From: JAFNAG01 sp963721405
GTDB lineage: Bacteria; Acidobacteriota; UBA6911
Assembly: GCA_963721405.1 (NCBI GenBank)
Contig: CAVRJA010000008.1
Span: 62,001-126,000 of the forward strand
Direction: 5' to 3'
Length of the DNA: 64,000 bases
Each line of letters starts with the position of its first letter. Within the stretch, counting starts at the first letter, position 1. Positions 9,407-17,126 of the stretch are shown here, in pieces. The notes under the pieces are model-generated. The model was not told the DNA's origin, did no database searches, and saw only the letters and a list, made by a program, of their open reading frames with translations. Position numbers and translations under genes: made by a program.

Positions 9407-9576
9407 TAGCTCCGGGACGTTGCCGCAATTTCCGTCAGATAATTTAACGAATTCGAATGGCACTGACGATTAATATAGTGGGAGGTGCGGAACGCCGGTT
9501 ATCCGGCAGGAGGCAGTTGGTGAGGGGGTGCTCAGCCTCGTCCGCATCTCCCCAAATCCACCAGGTATCATGCAGG

Positions 9577-9615
9577 AAAAAACGTCCCGGGCAGCCAGCT
9601 GGGCCGCCCGGGACG
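9577..9615 (-). terminator. Intrinsic terminator of the OmpA-family gene
   Basis: On the minus strand a perfect 10-bp stem (CGTCCCGGGC, 9583-9592, pairing with 9606-9615; 13-base loop) is followed directly by a run of six T. It lies about 80 bases past the OmpA-family stop. This is the clearest rho-independent terminator in the window. Confidence 0.88.
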
Positions 9616-9694
9616 AGTGAAACGCACTGAAGATCAAGCCACCCGATCTCACCACTTCCAGGAATCACACCCGGAAATCAAGTCCTGTGTTCGA

Positions 9695-10732
9695 TCAGTT
9701 CTTGATGGAGGCCATGCCGTTCGGCTCGCCGCCAACCAGCCCCTTGCTGGTCAGGATCTTAACTTCCACGCGGCGATTCTCCTGCCTGCCGGCTTTTGTC
9801 TTGTTGTCGGCAACCGGCATGTTGGTGCCGAAGCCAAACGGGGTGACGATCCTTCGAAGAGGAATCATGTTGTCCGCGAGGTACTGAACCACGGCATCGG
9901 CGCGGCGCTGGCTCAGTACTCGGTTAAATGCCGCACTGCCGTCCGTCGAGGCAAACCCGGTCACTTCGACGACATACCCCTTCTCCGCCTTGGCTTCCGC
10001 CACCAGCTGATCCAGCTTCGACTTGGCGTCCGCTGACAGAACGGCGCTCCCCAGCTTGAACTGGATCATCGCGCTTTCTTTTACTTCATAGTCATCCACG
10101 GCCGTGATGCGGGCATTCGTCGTCTTGTCTACGGTGGTGATTCGCTCGTTGGCAGTACTCACTCCCGCTATCGCCTGGTCGGCACTATCCTGGGCTGCCT
10201 TGGCTCCGCCGCGCGCGGCATCCGCCATCGCCTTGACCTCGTCGACCTGGCCTGAAAGATGTTGCGCATTCTCCTCGGTCCTGGTCAGCCTGACCTGCGT
10301 CGAGGCCAACTCCGTTTCCACTGGGGTAACGCGTGATTCCACCGAATTGGCAACCAGAACCTGGGTCTGTGTAAATCGGATGTCCCGCGCTGCCAGAGCG
10401 CCATCCGAATCTCCCAGCCCCTCGACTTCCACGTTGAGTCCGCGCACCAGCTGGGTCGGCGCGTAGGTCTTGGCGCCGCGGAAAGGATTGCTTTTCTTTT
10501 CTTTGATGGAGGTGGCGCCCGACAGTTCCACCATCACTTCCTTGCCGCCGTTATCCCGGAGCACGAAGCTGTCAGCATCCCGTTTGACGATCACGCCGGA
10601 GATCTTCGCTTTTTGGCCCGATGCAATCTTCGTCAGATTCGCATTGGCCGTCTCCTGGGAATACGATGCTCCGCTCATCGCAATCATCCCAGCTACTAAC
10701 CACAGATTTAATCGATACGTTATTTTTTTCAT
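9695..10732 (-). CDS. OmpA-family protein with N-terminal DUF5666-like domain
   Basis: A 345-residue envelope protein. A signal peptide (MKKITYRLNLWLVAGMIAMSGASYS) is followed by a beta-rich domain (about 35-125) resembling DUF5666 (KISGVIVKRDADSFVLRDNGG). Next is an alpha-helical coiled-coil linker (about 140-215, rich in Ala, Asp and Glu) and a C-terminal OmpA peptidoglycan-binding domain (about 220-330; TGFASTDGSAAFNRVLSQRRADAV is in two parts around its conserved core, and NRRVEVKI near the end). The start at 10732 has a perfect AGGAGG, so the longer reading is rejected. It probably links outer membrane and cell wall. Confidence 0.88.
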   Translation of the reverse strand: MKKITYRLNLWLVAGMIAMSGASYSQETANANLTKIASGQKAKISGVIVKRDADSFVLRDNGGKEVMVELSGATSIKEKKSNPFRGAKTYAPTQLVRGLNVEVEGLGDSDGALAARDIRFTQTQVLVANSVESRVTPVETELASTQVRLTRTEENAQHLSGQVDEVKAMADAARGGAKAAQDSADQAIAGVSTANERITTVDKTTNARITAVDDYEVKESAMIQFKLGSAVLSADAKSKLDQLVAEAKAEKGYVVEVTGFASTDGSAAFNRVLSQRRADAVVQYLADNMIPLRRIVTPFGFGTNMPVADNKTKAGRQENRRVEVKILTSKGLVGGEPNGMASIKN

Positions 10733-11222
10733 AGAAGCCTCCTGTTTCTCCCTGCCGGAGATCGCCCGGCCTCGCCAATCACACCCTGATGGTCGCAACA
10801 GTTGTGCCAATCGCTTATGATATTCTAAGTGTTCTGTTTTCTAGTGCTTACACTATGAGTGAAAATCTTGAGGAACGACTTAATCAGGGAAATATTCCCT
10901 CATTTGTGCCGACGTGAGACTATTCTAATGAGACTATGCCGGCAGCGGGAACCGGAGCGCCCCAAGGGGTCATAACATCACGGCTTATGCCGCGGACGAG
11001 TCTGAACCGGCCGTGTGAACCTCACTAATGGTCACCGGACCTTCCCGGATCGAGGGGACCGACATTTTCGGGAACGCTTGACGATGGGAGGGTAACCGGG
11101 AGGGGGAGGAACTCTCAACAGACCCGGACTGGTTGACCCTTGCTTGACGATCTGCCCCGGCACTAATACCATTTGATCCTGAGTCGGAGATCTGGATTTG
11201 GATCCTTTTTTAGGAGTGAGCC
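10733..11222. other. Intergenic region between ompA-like and cytochrome c genes
   Basis: There is no credible coding frame. The stretch must hold the divergent promoters of the two flanking genes; 10811-10900 is relatively AT-rich. The AGGAG before the cytochrome c start is at its right end. I could not place promoter boxes with confidence. Confidence 0.5.
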
Positions 11223-11558
11223 ATGAAAAGAGCGGTTTCTTTGACGGTGATTTTGGCAGTGGCTGTAGCCTGCGGCATTGCAGCTTGGGCGGCGCCGCGC
11301 GCAGATGTCAAGAAAGGCGAAGAAGTCTACGCCAAGAACAACTGCAAAATGTGCCACTCGATCGCAGGGGTGGGCAACAAGAAGAGTCCTCTTGACGGCG
11401 TAGGCTCGAAGCTGACCGAAGACCTGATGCAGAAGTGGATCCGAACGCCCAAGGAAATGGAGCCGAAGACCAACAAGATGCTTGCGTACCCCGTCGCCAA
11501 GATTTCGGATGCTGACCTGGCCGATCTTACGGCCTACATGTTGACGCTTAAAAAGTAG
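11223..11558 (+). CDS. Small secreted c-type cytochrome
   Basis: A 111-residue periplasmic monohaem cytochrome c. A signal peptide (residues 1-23, ending AAWA) is followed by the haem-binding CKMCHS motif near residue 41. A likely axial methionine lies in the segment around NKMLAYP, and the C-terminal helix ISDADLADLTAYMLTL is typical of class I cytochromes. It has a good AGGAG site. The gene stands alone, so its redox partner is unknown. Confidence 0.92.
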   Translation: MKRAVSLTVILAVAVACGIAAWAAPRADVKKGEEVYAKNNCKMCHSIAGVGNKKSPLDGVGSKLTEDLMQKWIRTPKEMEPKTNKMLAYPVAKISDADLADLTAYMLTLKK

Positions 11559-11577
11559 TCATCCTCTGAACGATCTC

Positions 11578-11613
11578 GCGGCCCCTGGGGCCCCGGCCGA
11601 GCCCGGGGGCCGC
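11578..11613 (+). terminator. GC-rich hairpin after cytochrome c
   Basis: An inverted repeat GCGGCCCC...GGGGCCGC begins 20 bases after the cytochrome c stop. It lacks a T-run, so it is a terminator-like hairpin rather than a proven intrinsic terminator. Confidence 0.5.
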
Positions 11614-11681
11614 TCCTGCTCAAGTACGCGAGGCAGGATCAACACCCTCAACCCGCCTGGATTGAATTCCCCGAGTCAGAT

Positions 11682-12557
11682 TTATTCCCTGCCTGCCTTC
11701 GCAGCAGCCTGCGGCCGGCCCTTTGCACTCATCACCTCTTTCCAGGAATAGACAAAGGCAGGGATGACAACCAGGATTCCGAATGTGCAGATCAGCACGT
11801 ATCCGGCGTTTACAGGAAGAGCGCGATCCCAGCCGAGGAGGGTCGCGAGCCCGGCGAAAACAAACAGCAGACCGCCAAAAAACAACGTACGGCCCCCGGT
11901 TTGGGCGCCGATCCGCAGCACATCCTGTTCACTCAGCGAGCGCACCCATCGAAGGGACATCCCGACCAGGCCGCCGATGGCCAGCAGCATCAGCATGGTC
12001 CCGAGGCCGAACAGCAGTCCGGGAAGAAACGCGATCCAGGCGCTCGGCATGGCAGGGGCGGCGACCGTGTTGACGAACAGAGCGAAGCCACCGATGCCAA
12101 ACCCTGCAAGGAACCCATGGATCAGCGTCCAGTGCACGGGCATCACAGCCTCCCGGCCCGCGTGCGGTAGATGGGTGCGCCCAAAAAGCAGATGATTCTG
12201 TTCCATAGTCAACACGCGCTCGTGATGGTGGCCCAGAAGGTGAAAATGGACATACAGATTCCGGCGCACTACGATCGCGCCGGCAATCGACATCACCAGC
12301 CCGACCACGACGTAGACATAGGCGTTGATTGCGGCCAGCGCCATGAACCTGGACAAGGCAAGGTATGACAATTCAGACAGGAGCGTGCGTTGGATTGTGA
12401 AGGCTGCGGAGAAGTAGAGCCCCGCTTTCATTCCCTCCCTGCCGCTCCCGCTGCCGATGGCATAACTGAAAGTGATCGGCCAGGTGTGCTCGTCCGGGAG
12501 TATGCCGTGAAGCAAGCCGAAGAGAAACGAATAGGTGAGGGCAATCCATGGTGTCAT
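11682..12557 (-). CDS. His-rich membrane protein, NicO/UreH-like
   Basis: A 291-residue membrane protein with about seven hydrophobic segments. Segment 1 contains HGILPDEHTWPITFSYAIG, which recalls the histidine/aspartate motif in the first helix of nickel/cobalt (NicO, HoxN) and UreH/TauE-type transporters. A cytoplasmic-type loop carries a histidine cluster (HFHLLGHHHERV, near residue 105). A second motif, HWTLIHGFLAGFGIGGFALF, lies in the middle, giving an apparent two-fold repeat. Metal transport is inferred from these histidines only. Nickel would fit the hyp operon 9 kb away, but that link is weak. Confidence 0.55.
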   Translation of the reverse strand: MTPWIALTYSFLFGLLHGILPDEHTWPITFSYAIGSGSGREGMKAGLYFSAAFTIQRTLLSELSYLALSRFMALAAINAYVYVVVGLVMSIAGAIVVRRNLYVHFHLLGHHHERVLTMEQNHLLFGRTHLPHAGREAVMPVHWTLIHGFLAGFGIGGFALFVNTVAAPAMPSAWIAFLPGLLFGLGTMLMLLAIGGLVGMSLRWVRSLSEQDVLRIGAQTGGRTLFFGGLLFVFAGLATLLGWDRALPVNAGYVLICTFGILVVIPAFVYSWKEVMSAKGRPQAAAKAGRE

Positions 12558-12698
12558 AAACGAGACCCCGACAGAATCCCCGGACCATCCGAATGTCCGC
12601 CCGGGCAGACGTCTCAGAAACTCCTGGCATAATAGTTACCAGACGTCCACACTGGTGCAAGACCATATATAACTCGCGCAACCGGAACTGGAGAAGTC

Positions 12699-13613
12699 AT
12701 GAACATCCTGGTGACAGGCGCTTCGGGCATGATTGGCTCCGCGCTCGTTCCGATCCTGGCGGCGCGCGGCCACAGTGTTGTCCGGATGGTGCGGGGCAGG
12801 CCGGCACAAGGGGCGCAGGAAATCTATTGGAACCCGGACGCGGGCGACATCGATGCGCCGTCGCTTCTCGGCCTCGACGCCGTAGTGCACCTCGCGGGAG
12901 AAAACATCGGCGCCGGGCGGTGGACCGGCGCGAGAAAGCAGCGAATCCTGGACAGCCGCGTGAAGGGCACGCGGCTGCTCGCGGCAACCCTGTCAGGGCT
13001 GGAGCGGCCGCCGAAGGTCATGATCAGCAGTTCCGCGGTCGGCTATTACGGAGACCGGGGCGCGGAGATCCTGCGCGAGGACAGCAGCCCGGGCTCCGGT
13101 TTCCTTGCGGATGTCTGCCGCCAATGGGAAGAGGCCGCCAGTAAGGCAGCCGAAGGAAACATCCGGCTGGTGCTGGTGCGGACCGGGATGGTCGTCAGCG
13201 CCGGAGGCGGCGCGCTCGCGCGAATGCTCCCGGCATTCCGTCTCGGCTTCGGGGGGAGGCTGGGCAGCGGGAAGCAATACATCAGCTGGATCACGCTCGA
13301 AGATCTTCTGGAGGTCTTCCTTTTTGCCCTCAGCCAACCCGCACTCTCCGGAGCGGTGAACGCGGTGGCTCCAGCTCCGGTCACCAATGCCGAGTTCACG
13401 AGGACCCTGGGCCGTTTGCTGAACCGGCCCACGCTGATTCCGGTCCCCTCCCTCGCCATCCGGCTCATGTTTGGAGAGCTGGGCAAGCAGGTGCTGCTGG
13501 CAAGCACCAGGGTTGAACCTGCCCGGTTGACCAAAGCCCGTTTTCAGTTCCGCTTTCCCGAACTCGAGGAGGCGCTCCGTCAGTGCCTCGGGGCAACCGG
13601 CAGCAAAGGTTGA
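12699..13613 (+). CDS. TIGR01777-family NAD(P)-dependent epimerase (YfcH/SDR39U1-like)
   Basis: A 304-residue extended short-chain dehydrogenase-like protein. The Rossmann glycine motif TGASGMIGSAL is at residues 7-17. VVHLAGENIGAGRW and SSSAVGYYGDRG are typical of TIGR01777, in which the usual tyrosine-lysine catalytic pair is modified. The C-terminal DUF1731-like tail (about 250-300) is present. The reaction is not established for the family. GGAG lies six bases before the ATG. The glycosylase gene starts nine bases downstream, suggesting co-transcription. Confidence 0.9.
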   Translation: MNILVTGASGMIGSALVPILAARGHSVVRMVRGRPAQGAQEIYWNPDAGDIDAPSLLGLDAVVHLAGENIGAGRWTGARKQRILDSRVKGTRLLAATLSGLERPPKVMISSSAVGYYGDRGAEILREDSSPGSGFLADVCRQWEEAASKAAEGNIRLVLVRTGMVVSAGGGALARMLPAFRLGFGGRLGSGKQYISWITLEDLLEVFLFALSQPALSGAVNAVAPAPVTNAEFTRTLGRLLNRPTLIPVPSLAIRLMFGELGKQVLLASTRVEPARLTKARFQFRFPELEEALRQCLGATGSKG

Positions 13614-13622
13614 GACTAAAGC

Positions 13623-14255
13623 ATGATTGACCCCCGCCTCTGGTTCGACCCGGTCTCTCTCGGCCTCAAGGAACTGCCGCGGTCCTTCTATCTACGCAAT
13701 ACCCGGGTCGTAGCAAGGGCGCTCATCGGTTCATGGGTAGCCCGCCGCCATCATGAACGCTGGTACGGCGGCCGCATTGTCGAGACGGAAGCATACCTTG
13801 GGAGCAAAGATGCGGCAGCCCACTCCTGGCGCGGCCGCCGCACGCAGCGCGTCGAGCCAATGTATATGGAGGGGGGGCATCTCTACGTCTTTTTCGTGTA
13901 CGGCATGCATTGCTGCGCGAACATCGTCACCCGCAAAGCCGGCGTAGCCGAGGCCGTTCTCCTGCGCGCTGCCGATGGCCCACGCGGCGCTCCGCCCAAG
14001 CTGATGTCAGGGCCGGGCCGGCTCTGTTCGGCACTCGGCATCGACAGGGGCATGAGCGGGGTGGACCTCCTCCACAGCGAGGATCTTCGCCTGTTCGGGC
14101 GGCCGGAGCAGCGCCGGCCGAGGATCGGTGTCTCCCCGCGTGTCGGCGTGGACTATGCCGGGGACGCGAGGCACTGGCCGCTCCGTTTTTTTGACCTGAA
14201 TTCGGCAGCGGTCTCGGGTCCGGCCCGCCTCCGGAAACACGTCGCCAGTCCCTGA
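13623..14255 (+). CDS. DNA-3-methyladenine glycosylase (AAG/MPG family)
   Basis: A 210-residue AAG-type glycosylase that removes alkylated or deaminated purines from DNA. The family markers are in order: RNTRVVARALIG near the start, the catalytic glutamate in IVETEAYLG, AHSWRGRRTQR, the VFFVYGMHCCANIV strand, EAVLLRAADG and SGPGRLCSALGID. Its length is normal. It starts nine bases after the epimerase-like gene and has no strong ribosome site of its own, so coupled expression is likely. Confidence 0.94.
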   Translation: MIDPRLWFDPVSLGLKELPRSFYLRNTRVVARALIGSWVARRHHERWYGGRIVETEAYLGSKDAAAHSWRGRRTQRVEPMYMEGGHLYVFFVYGMHCCANIVTRKAGVAEAVLLRAADGPRGAPPKLMSGPGRLCSALGIDRGMSGVDLLHSEDLRLFGRPEQRRPRIGVSPRVGVDYAGDARHWPLRFFDLNSAAVSGPARLRKHVASP

Positions 14256-14389
14256 GTGTGGCAAAGGAATCGACTGCCTTTCGATACAACATGAGTTTGC
14301 ACCGGCGACTCTGGCATAGGCTCCCGTCCACTGCTAGAATTTCTTCCGGATCTCGAGATCCAAAACGTTAACTGCAATGGAGCAGAAAG

Positions 14390-14704
14390 ATGAAAAAAAC
14401 TCTAAGTTTGCTGCTGATAGTTTTTGCCCTGTCGGCCGTTGCTCTGCACGCAGCGGAGTGGACGGGTTACATTTCGGACGCCAAGTGTGGAGTGAAAGGG
14501 GAGAGCGCCGATCACGCCGAATGCGCCAAGAGCTGCATCAACAGTGGAATCGCAGCCGTCCTCGTGTCGGACGGCAAGATGTACACGCTGGACAAGCAGG
14601 ATGAAGCGAAAAAGTTTGCGGGAGAAAAAGTGGTTCTCAAGGGAACTGCCAGCAAGGACGGAAAATCCATAAAAGTCGAGAGCATTACCAAAGCCGACAT
14701 GTGA
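14390..14704 (+). CDS. Small secreted cysteine-containing protein
   Basis: A 104-residue protein with a clear signal peptide (about residues 1-21, ending HAAE). The mature part begins WTGYISDAKCG, followed by HAECAKSCINSG and a lysine-rich beta-type tail. Three cysteines in this arrangement are seen in many small acidobacterial secreted proteins. I do not know its function, and the family name is uncertain. It has a good ribosome site (GGAG) and is followed by a hairpin. Confidence 0.75.
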   Translation: MKKTLSLLLIVFALSAVALHAAEWTGYISDAKCGVKGESADHAECAKSCINSGIAAVLVSDGKMYTLDKQDEAKKFAGEKVVLKGTASKDGKSIKVESITKADM

Positions 14705-14713
14705 CGACAGAGT

Positions 14714-14745
14714 CACGGCGGGGGCGCCTCGGCATCCCCGCCGTG
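14714..14745 (+). terminator. Hairpin after small secreted protein gene
   Basis: A perfect 10-bp stem (CACGGCGGGG pairing with CCCCGCCGTG, 12-base loop) begins ten bases after the stop codon. There is no T-run, so it is called terminator-like. Confidence 0.55.
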
Positions 14746-14950
14746 TCCGGACTCGTGCCGCGGATCCGGCAACGGTCAGCCCTCGTTTCTCCCTTTGCTC
14801 ACGCGGGCTGTAACTCCGGCGCCCCGTCAAAGTGCTGTTCTGCCTCTCCGGGTTTCCGGCCTCTTCCAAAGACATCCCATCCGGATGCTATCGGCCGGGC
14901 GGGATTCCATCGGGATGCGAGTCGCGAGGCAGAGAGTCTGGCTGGTGATC

Positions 14951-15427
14951 ATGGACGACAAAACGATGCGCAATGAGCTGATTGCCCTGTTGGAAGGCGG
15001 CAACGCACACTTGAGCCCCGTGAAAGCCCTGAAGGGCGTAAACCCGGATGTCCGGACCGTGCGGCCCGCGGGAATGCCGCATTCCGTTTGGGAACTCCTC
15101 GAACATGCCCGCCTGTCGCAGCAGGATATACTCAACTACACGCTGGACCCCGGCTGGAGGTCGCCCGATTGGCCGGAAGGCTATTGGCCGGCCAACCCTC
15201 GCACCCTTGAGAATCATGCGTGGAACCAGGCACGTTCGGAGTTCCTGTCGGACCTCCAGAAGATCATCGAACTGGTGCGCGATCCCGGCAGGGACCTGAC
15301 CGCCAGGATTCCGCACGGAGCAGACCACACGTACCTGCGCGAGGTCCTGTTGGTCGCTGATCACAACGCGTATCACCTCGGACAGATCGTCCAGGTGCGC
15401 AAGGCGCTGGGAGACTGGGACTCATAG
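14951..15427 (+). CDS. DinB-family protein
   Basis: A 158-residue four-helix DinB/YfiT-type protein. The metal-binding histidines fit the family: one in SVWELLEHARLSQ (near residue 45) and a C-terminal HNAYHLGQIVQVRKALG. Such proteins are putative metal-dependent thiol transferases or stress proteins; the substrate is unknown. The ATG at 14951 fits the family N-terminus, so the much longer upstream reading from 14795 is rejected. Confidence 0.85.
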   Translation: MDDKTMRNELIALLEGGNAHLSPVKALKGVNPDVRTVRPAGMPHSVWELLEHARLSQQDILNYTLDPGWRSPDWPEGYWPANPRTLENHAWNQARSEFLSDLQKIIELVRDPGRDLTARIPHGADHTYLREVLLVADHNAYHLGQIVQVRKALGDWDS

Positions 15428-15470
15428 AGGGACGCACGAATGCCCGCAATCCTGTGACCTGCCCGGCAGA

Positions 15471-16466
15471 TCAATCCGGGCTTGGGGGGCGGATCTCCGG
15501 GGTCGCGGACGCACGGTAGCTGCCGCGGCTGCGCACCACCAGGTCCGGGCGGGATACCGTCACGCGCAGCGCATGTTCATTGCCGTCGACCCGCGCCGGA
15601 TCCGGATAAAAGGCGAGCAGGTACTGGTGCCGCAATTGCTCGGCCACGTGCGCGAAAGTCTTCTTCAGATCCGTCATCTCGCTTTGATAAAAGCTCCCTG
15701 CGGAATCTTCCGCAACCTTGCGCAGCAGCACGGCAGCGGCCCGTTCATCCTCCTCCCACATGGCCCCGGCAGCCGAGCTCCTGGAAAGCGAGACACCGAA
15801 GAGTTTCCGCGCCAACTCGTATCGGTTGACGCGGTAAAAGACCGGGTACGCCACGGTGCCGGAATCGACGACGGCGCGCACCATGTCTTCGGCCGATGCA
15901 GTGCTGCCGTAATCCTGCCCGTCCGTCAGCATAATGATGGCCTTGCGTCCCCGGCTCGACCGCAGGTTCTTGTCCACGACGCGCACTACAGCGTCCTGCA
16001 TCCGGGTACCGACAAAGTCTCCCACCTCGGCCCTCCGGATTGCCTGCCTGATCTCGCGGCCGTCCGAGCTCCAACGGCCCAACACCCGGAATTCCGCGTC
16101 AAAGCTGACCACCATTGCTTCATCCCGCGGTCGAAGTTGAGAGACAAATTCGCTCGCGGCCTTCCGGATTCTGTCCAGTACGGTTGTAGTGCTCTTGCTC
16201 GTGTCGAGCATGAGGACGATTTGTATCGGCTCCTCGGTGTCGGCAAAAAATGCCGCCTGACGCTGCGCCCCGTCGTCCCAGATCGTAAAGTCGGAGACCG
16301 CAAGCCCGCGAACCGCCCCACCCACCGGGTCGCTCACCATCACCGGGATGCTCACGAGCGTCGTCTGGACTCGAATCATGTCACCCACCTGCTGCGGCGG
16401 CGGTGAGGCGAATCCGAGCGCGCAAAACAAAATCAAGACGCAAATTGCATATTTGCAGACAGTCAC
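15471..16466 (-). CDS. VWA-domain protein, acidobacterial TIGR03436 type
   Basis: A secreted protein of about 331 residues with a von Willebrand factor A domain. After a hydrophobic leader (YAICVLILFCALGFASPP) comes the short beta segment IRVQTTLVSIPVMVSDPVGG, typical of TIGR03436. The MIDAS motif is in VLMLDTSKSTT, and IIMLTDGQDYGS is the later metal-site strand. The family is expanded in Acidobacteriota and its role is unknown. The start is uncertain: I chose a GTG at 16466 just before the leader, which has no clear ribosome site; the frame stays open to 16646. Confidence 0.82.
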   Translation of the reverse strand: MTVCKYAICVLILFCALGFASPPPQQVGDMIRVQTTLVSIPVMVSDPVGGAVRGLAVSDFTIWDDGAQRQAAFFADTEEPIQIVLMLDTSKSTTTVLDRIRKAASEFVSQLRPRDEAMVVSFDAEFRVLGRWSSDGREIRQAIRRAEVGDFVGTRMQDAVVRVVDKNLRSSRGRKAIIMLTDGQDYGSTASAEDMVRAVVDSGTVAYPVFYRVNRYELARKLFGVSLSRSSAAGAMWEEDERAAAVLLRKVAEDSAGSFYQSEMTDLKKTFAHVAEQLRHQYLLAFYPDPARVDGNEHALRVTVSRPDLVVRSRGSYRASATPEIRPPSPD

Positions 16467-17126
16467 GTCATCAATCCGTATCCGGCCGTCAAACGTCAAA
16501 ACATCGGTTCCGGCCCACCGGTGATTGTAGCTGCTATCGAACCATGCAGCAAAAAAATGATTTTCCTCCATGGCCGCACCCGCCTTCCCGCCCACCCCGT
16601 GCCGGATTGTCAGGCTGCGACGCAAGTTGACCCCATGGGAATCCAATTGCGGCCGTAAAGGTTTCCATCAGGAACGCTCGGGGTGCGCCGCGGTCTGAAT
16701 CACAAGCCGCCTCATGCTGGTTCTGCGCTGCTGGAATCAGATATGGCATCATGCCGATATGGCGACATGAATACCACAATGTATCGATATACTCGGATCT
16801 TCCCTTGCGTTTATACTGGTAGTTACCCTTACCCGGAGCAGATAATTCCCCTTTCTCATATATAACACTCATTGTGAAAGTATATTCGCGGTTATACGCA
16901 TTCTATTCAGCTGTCATAGAGGTGAATGAATTCAATTGGTCAAGTATACGGCAAATTGCATGTACATGATTCAATTTCCTGTATTGCCGTCGATCCCCCG
17001 CGCTGGTTCTCTCTGATAAAACCGTAACCCGCAATGAATTGTACGCTAGAGCCGATTCGGGCCTGTGAATTGCTTCTTTCCATGGAAGCAACGAGTTTGA
17101 AGTGTGTATAGCTTCAAGGAGACAGA
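16467..17126. promoter_or_regulatory. AT-rich upstream region of the TonB receptor
   Basis: A 660-base gap with no credible gene. The part from about 16740 to 17060 is distinctly AT-rich against a GC-rich background, as expected for a strong promoter/regulatory region. It includes a small palindrome, GGCATCATGCC, near 16743-16753. AAGGAG lies just before the receptor start. Exact promoter boxes are not assigned. Confidence 0.5.
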
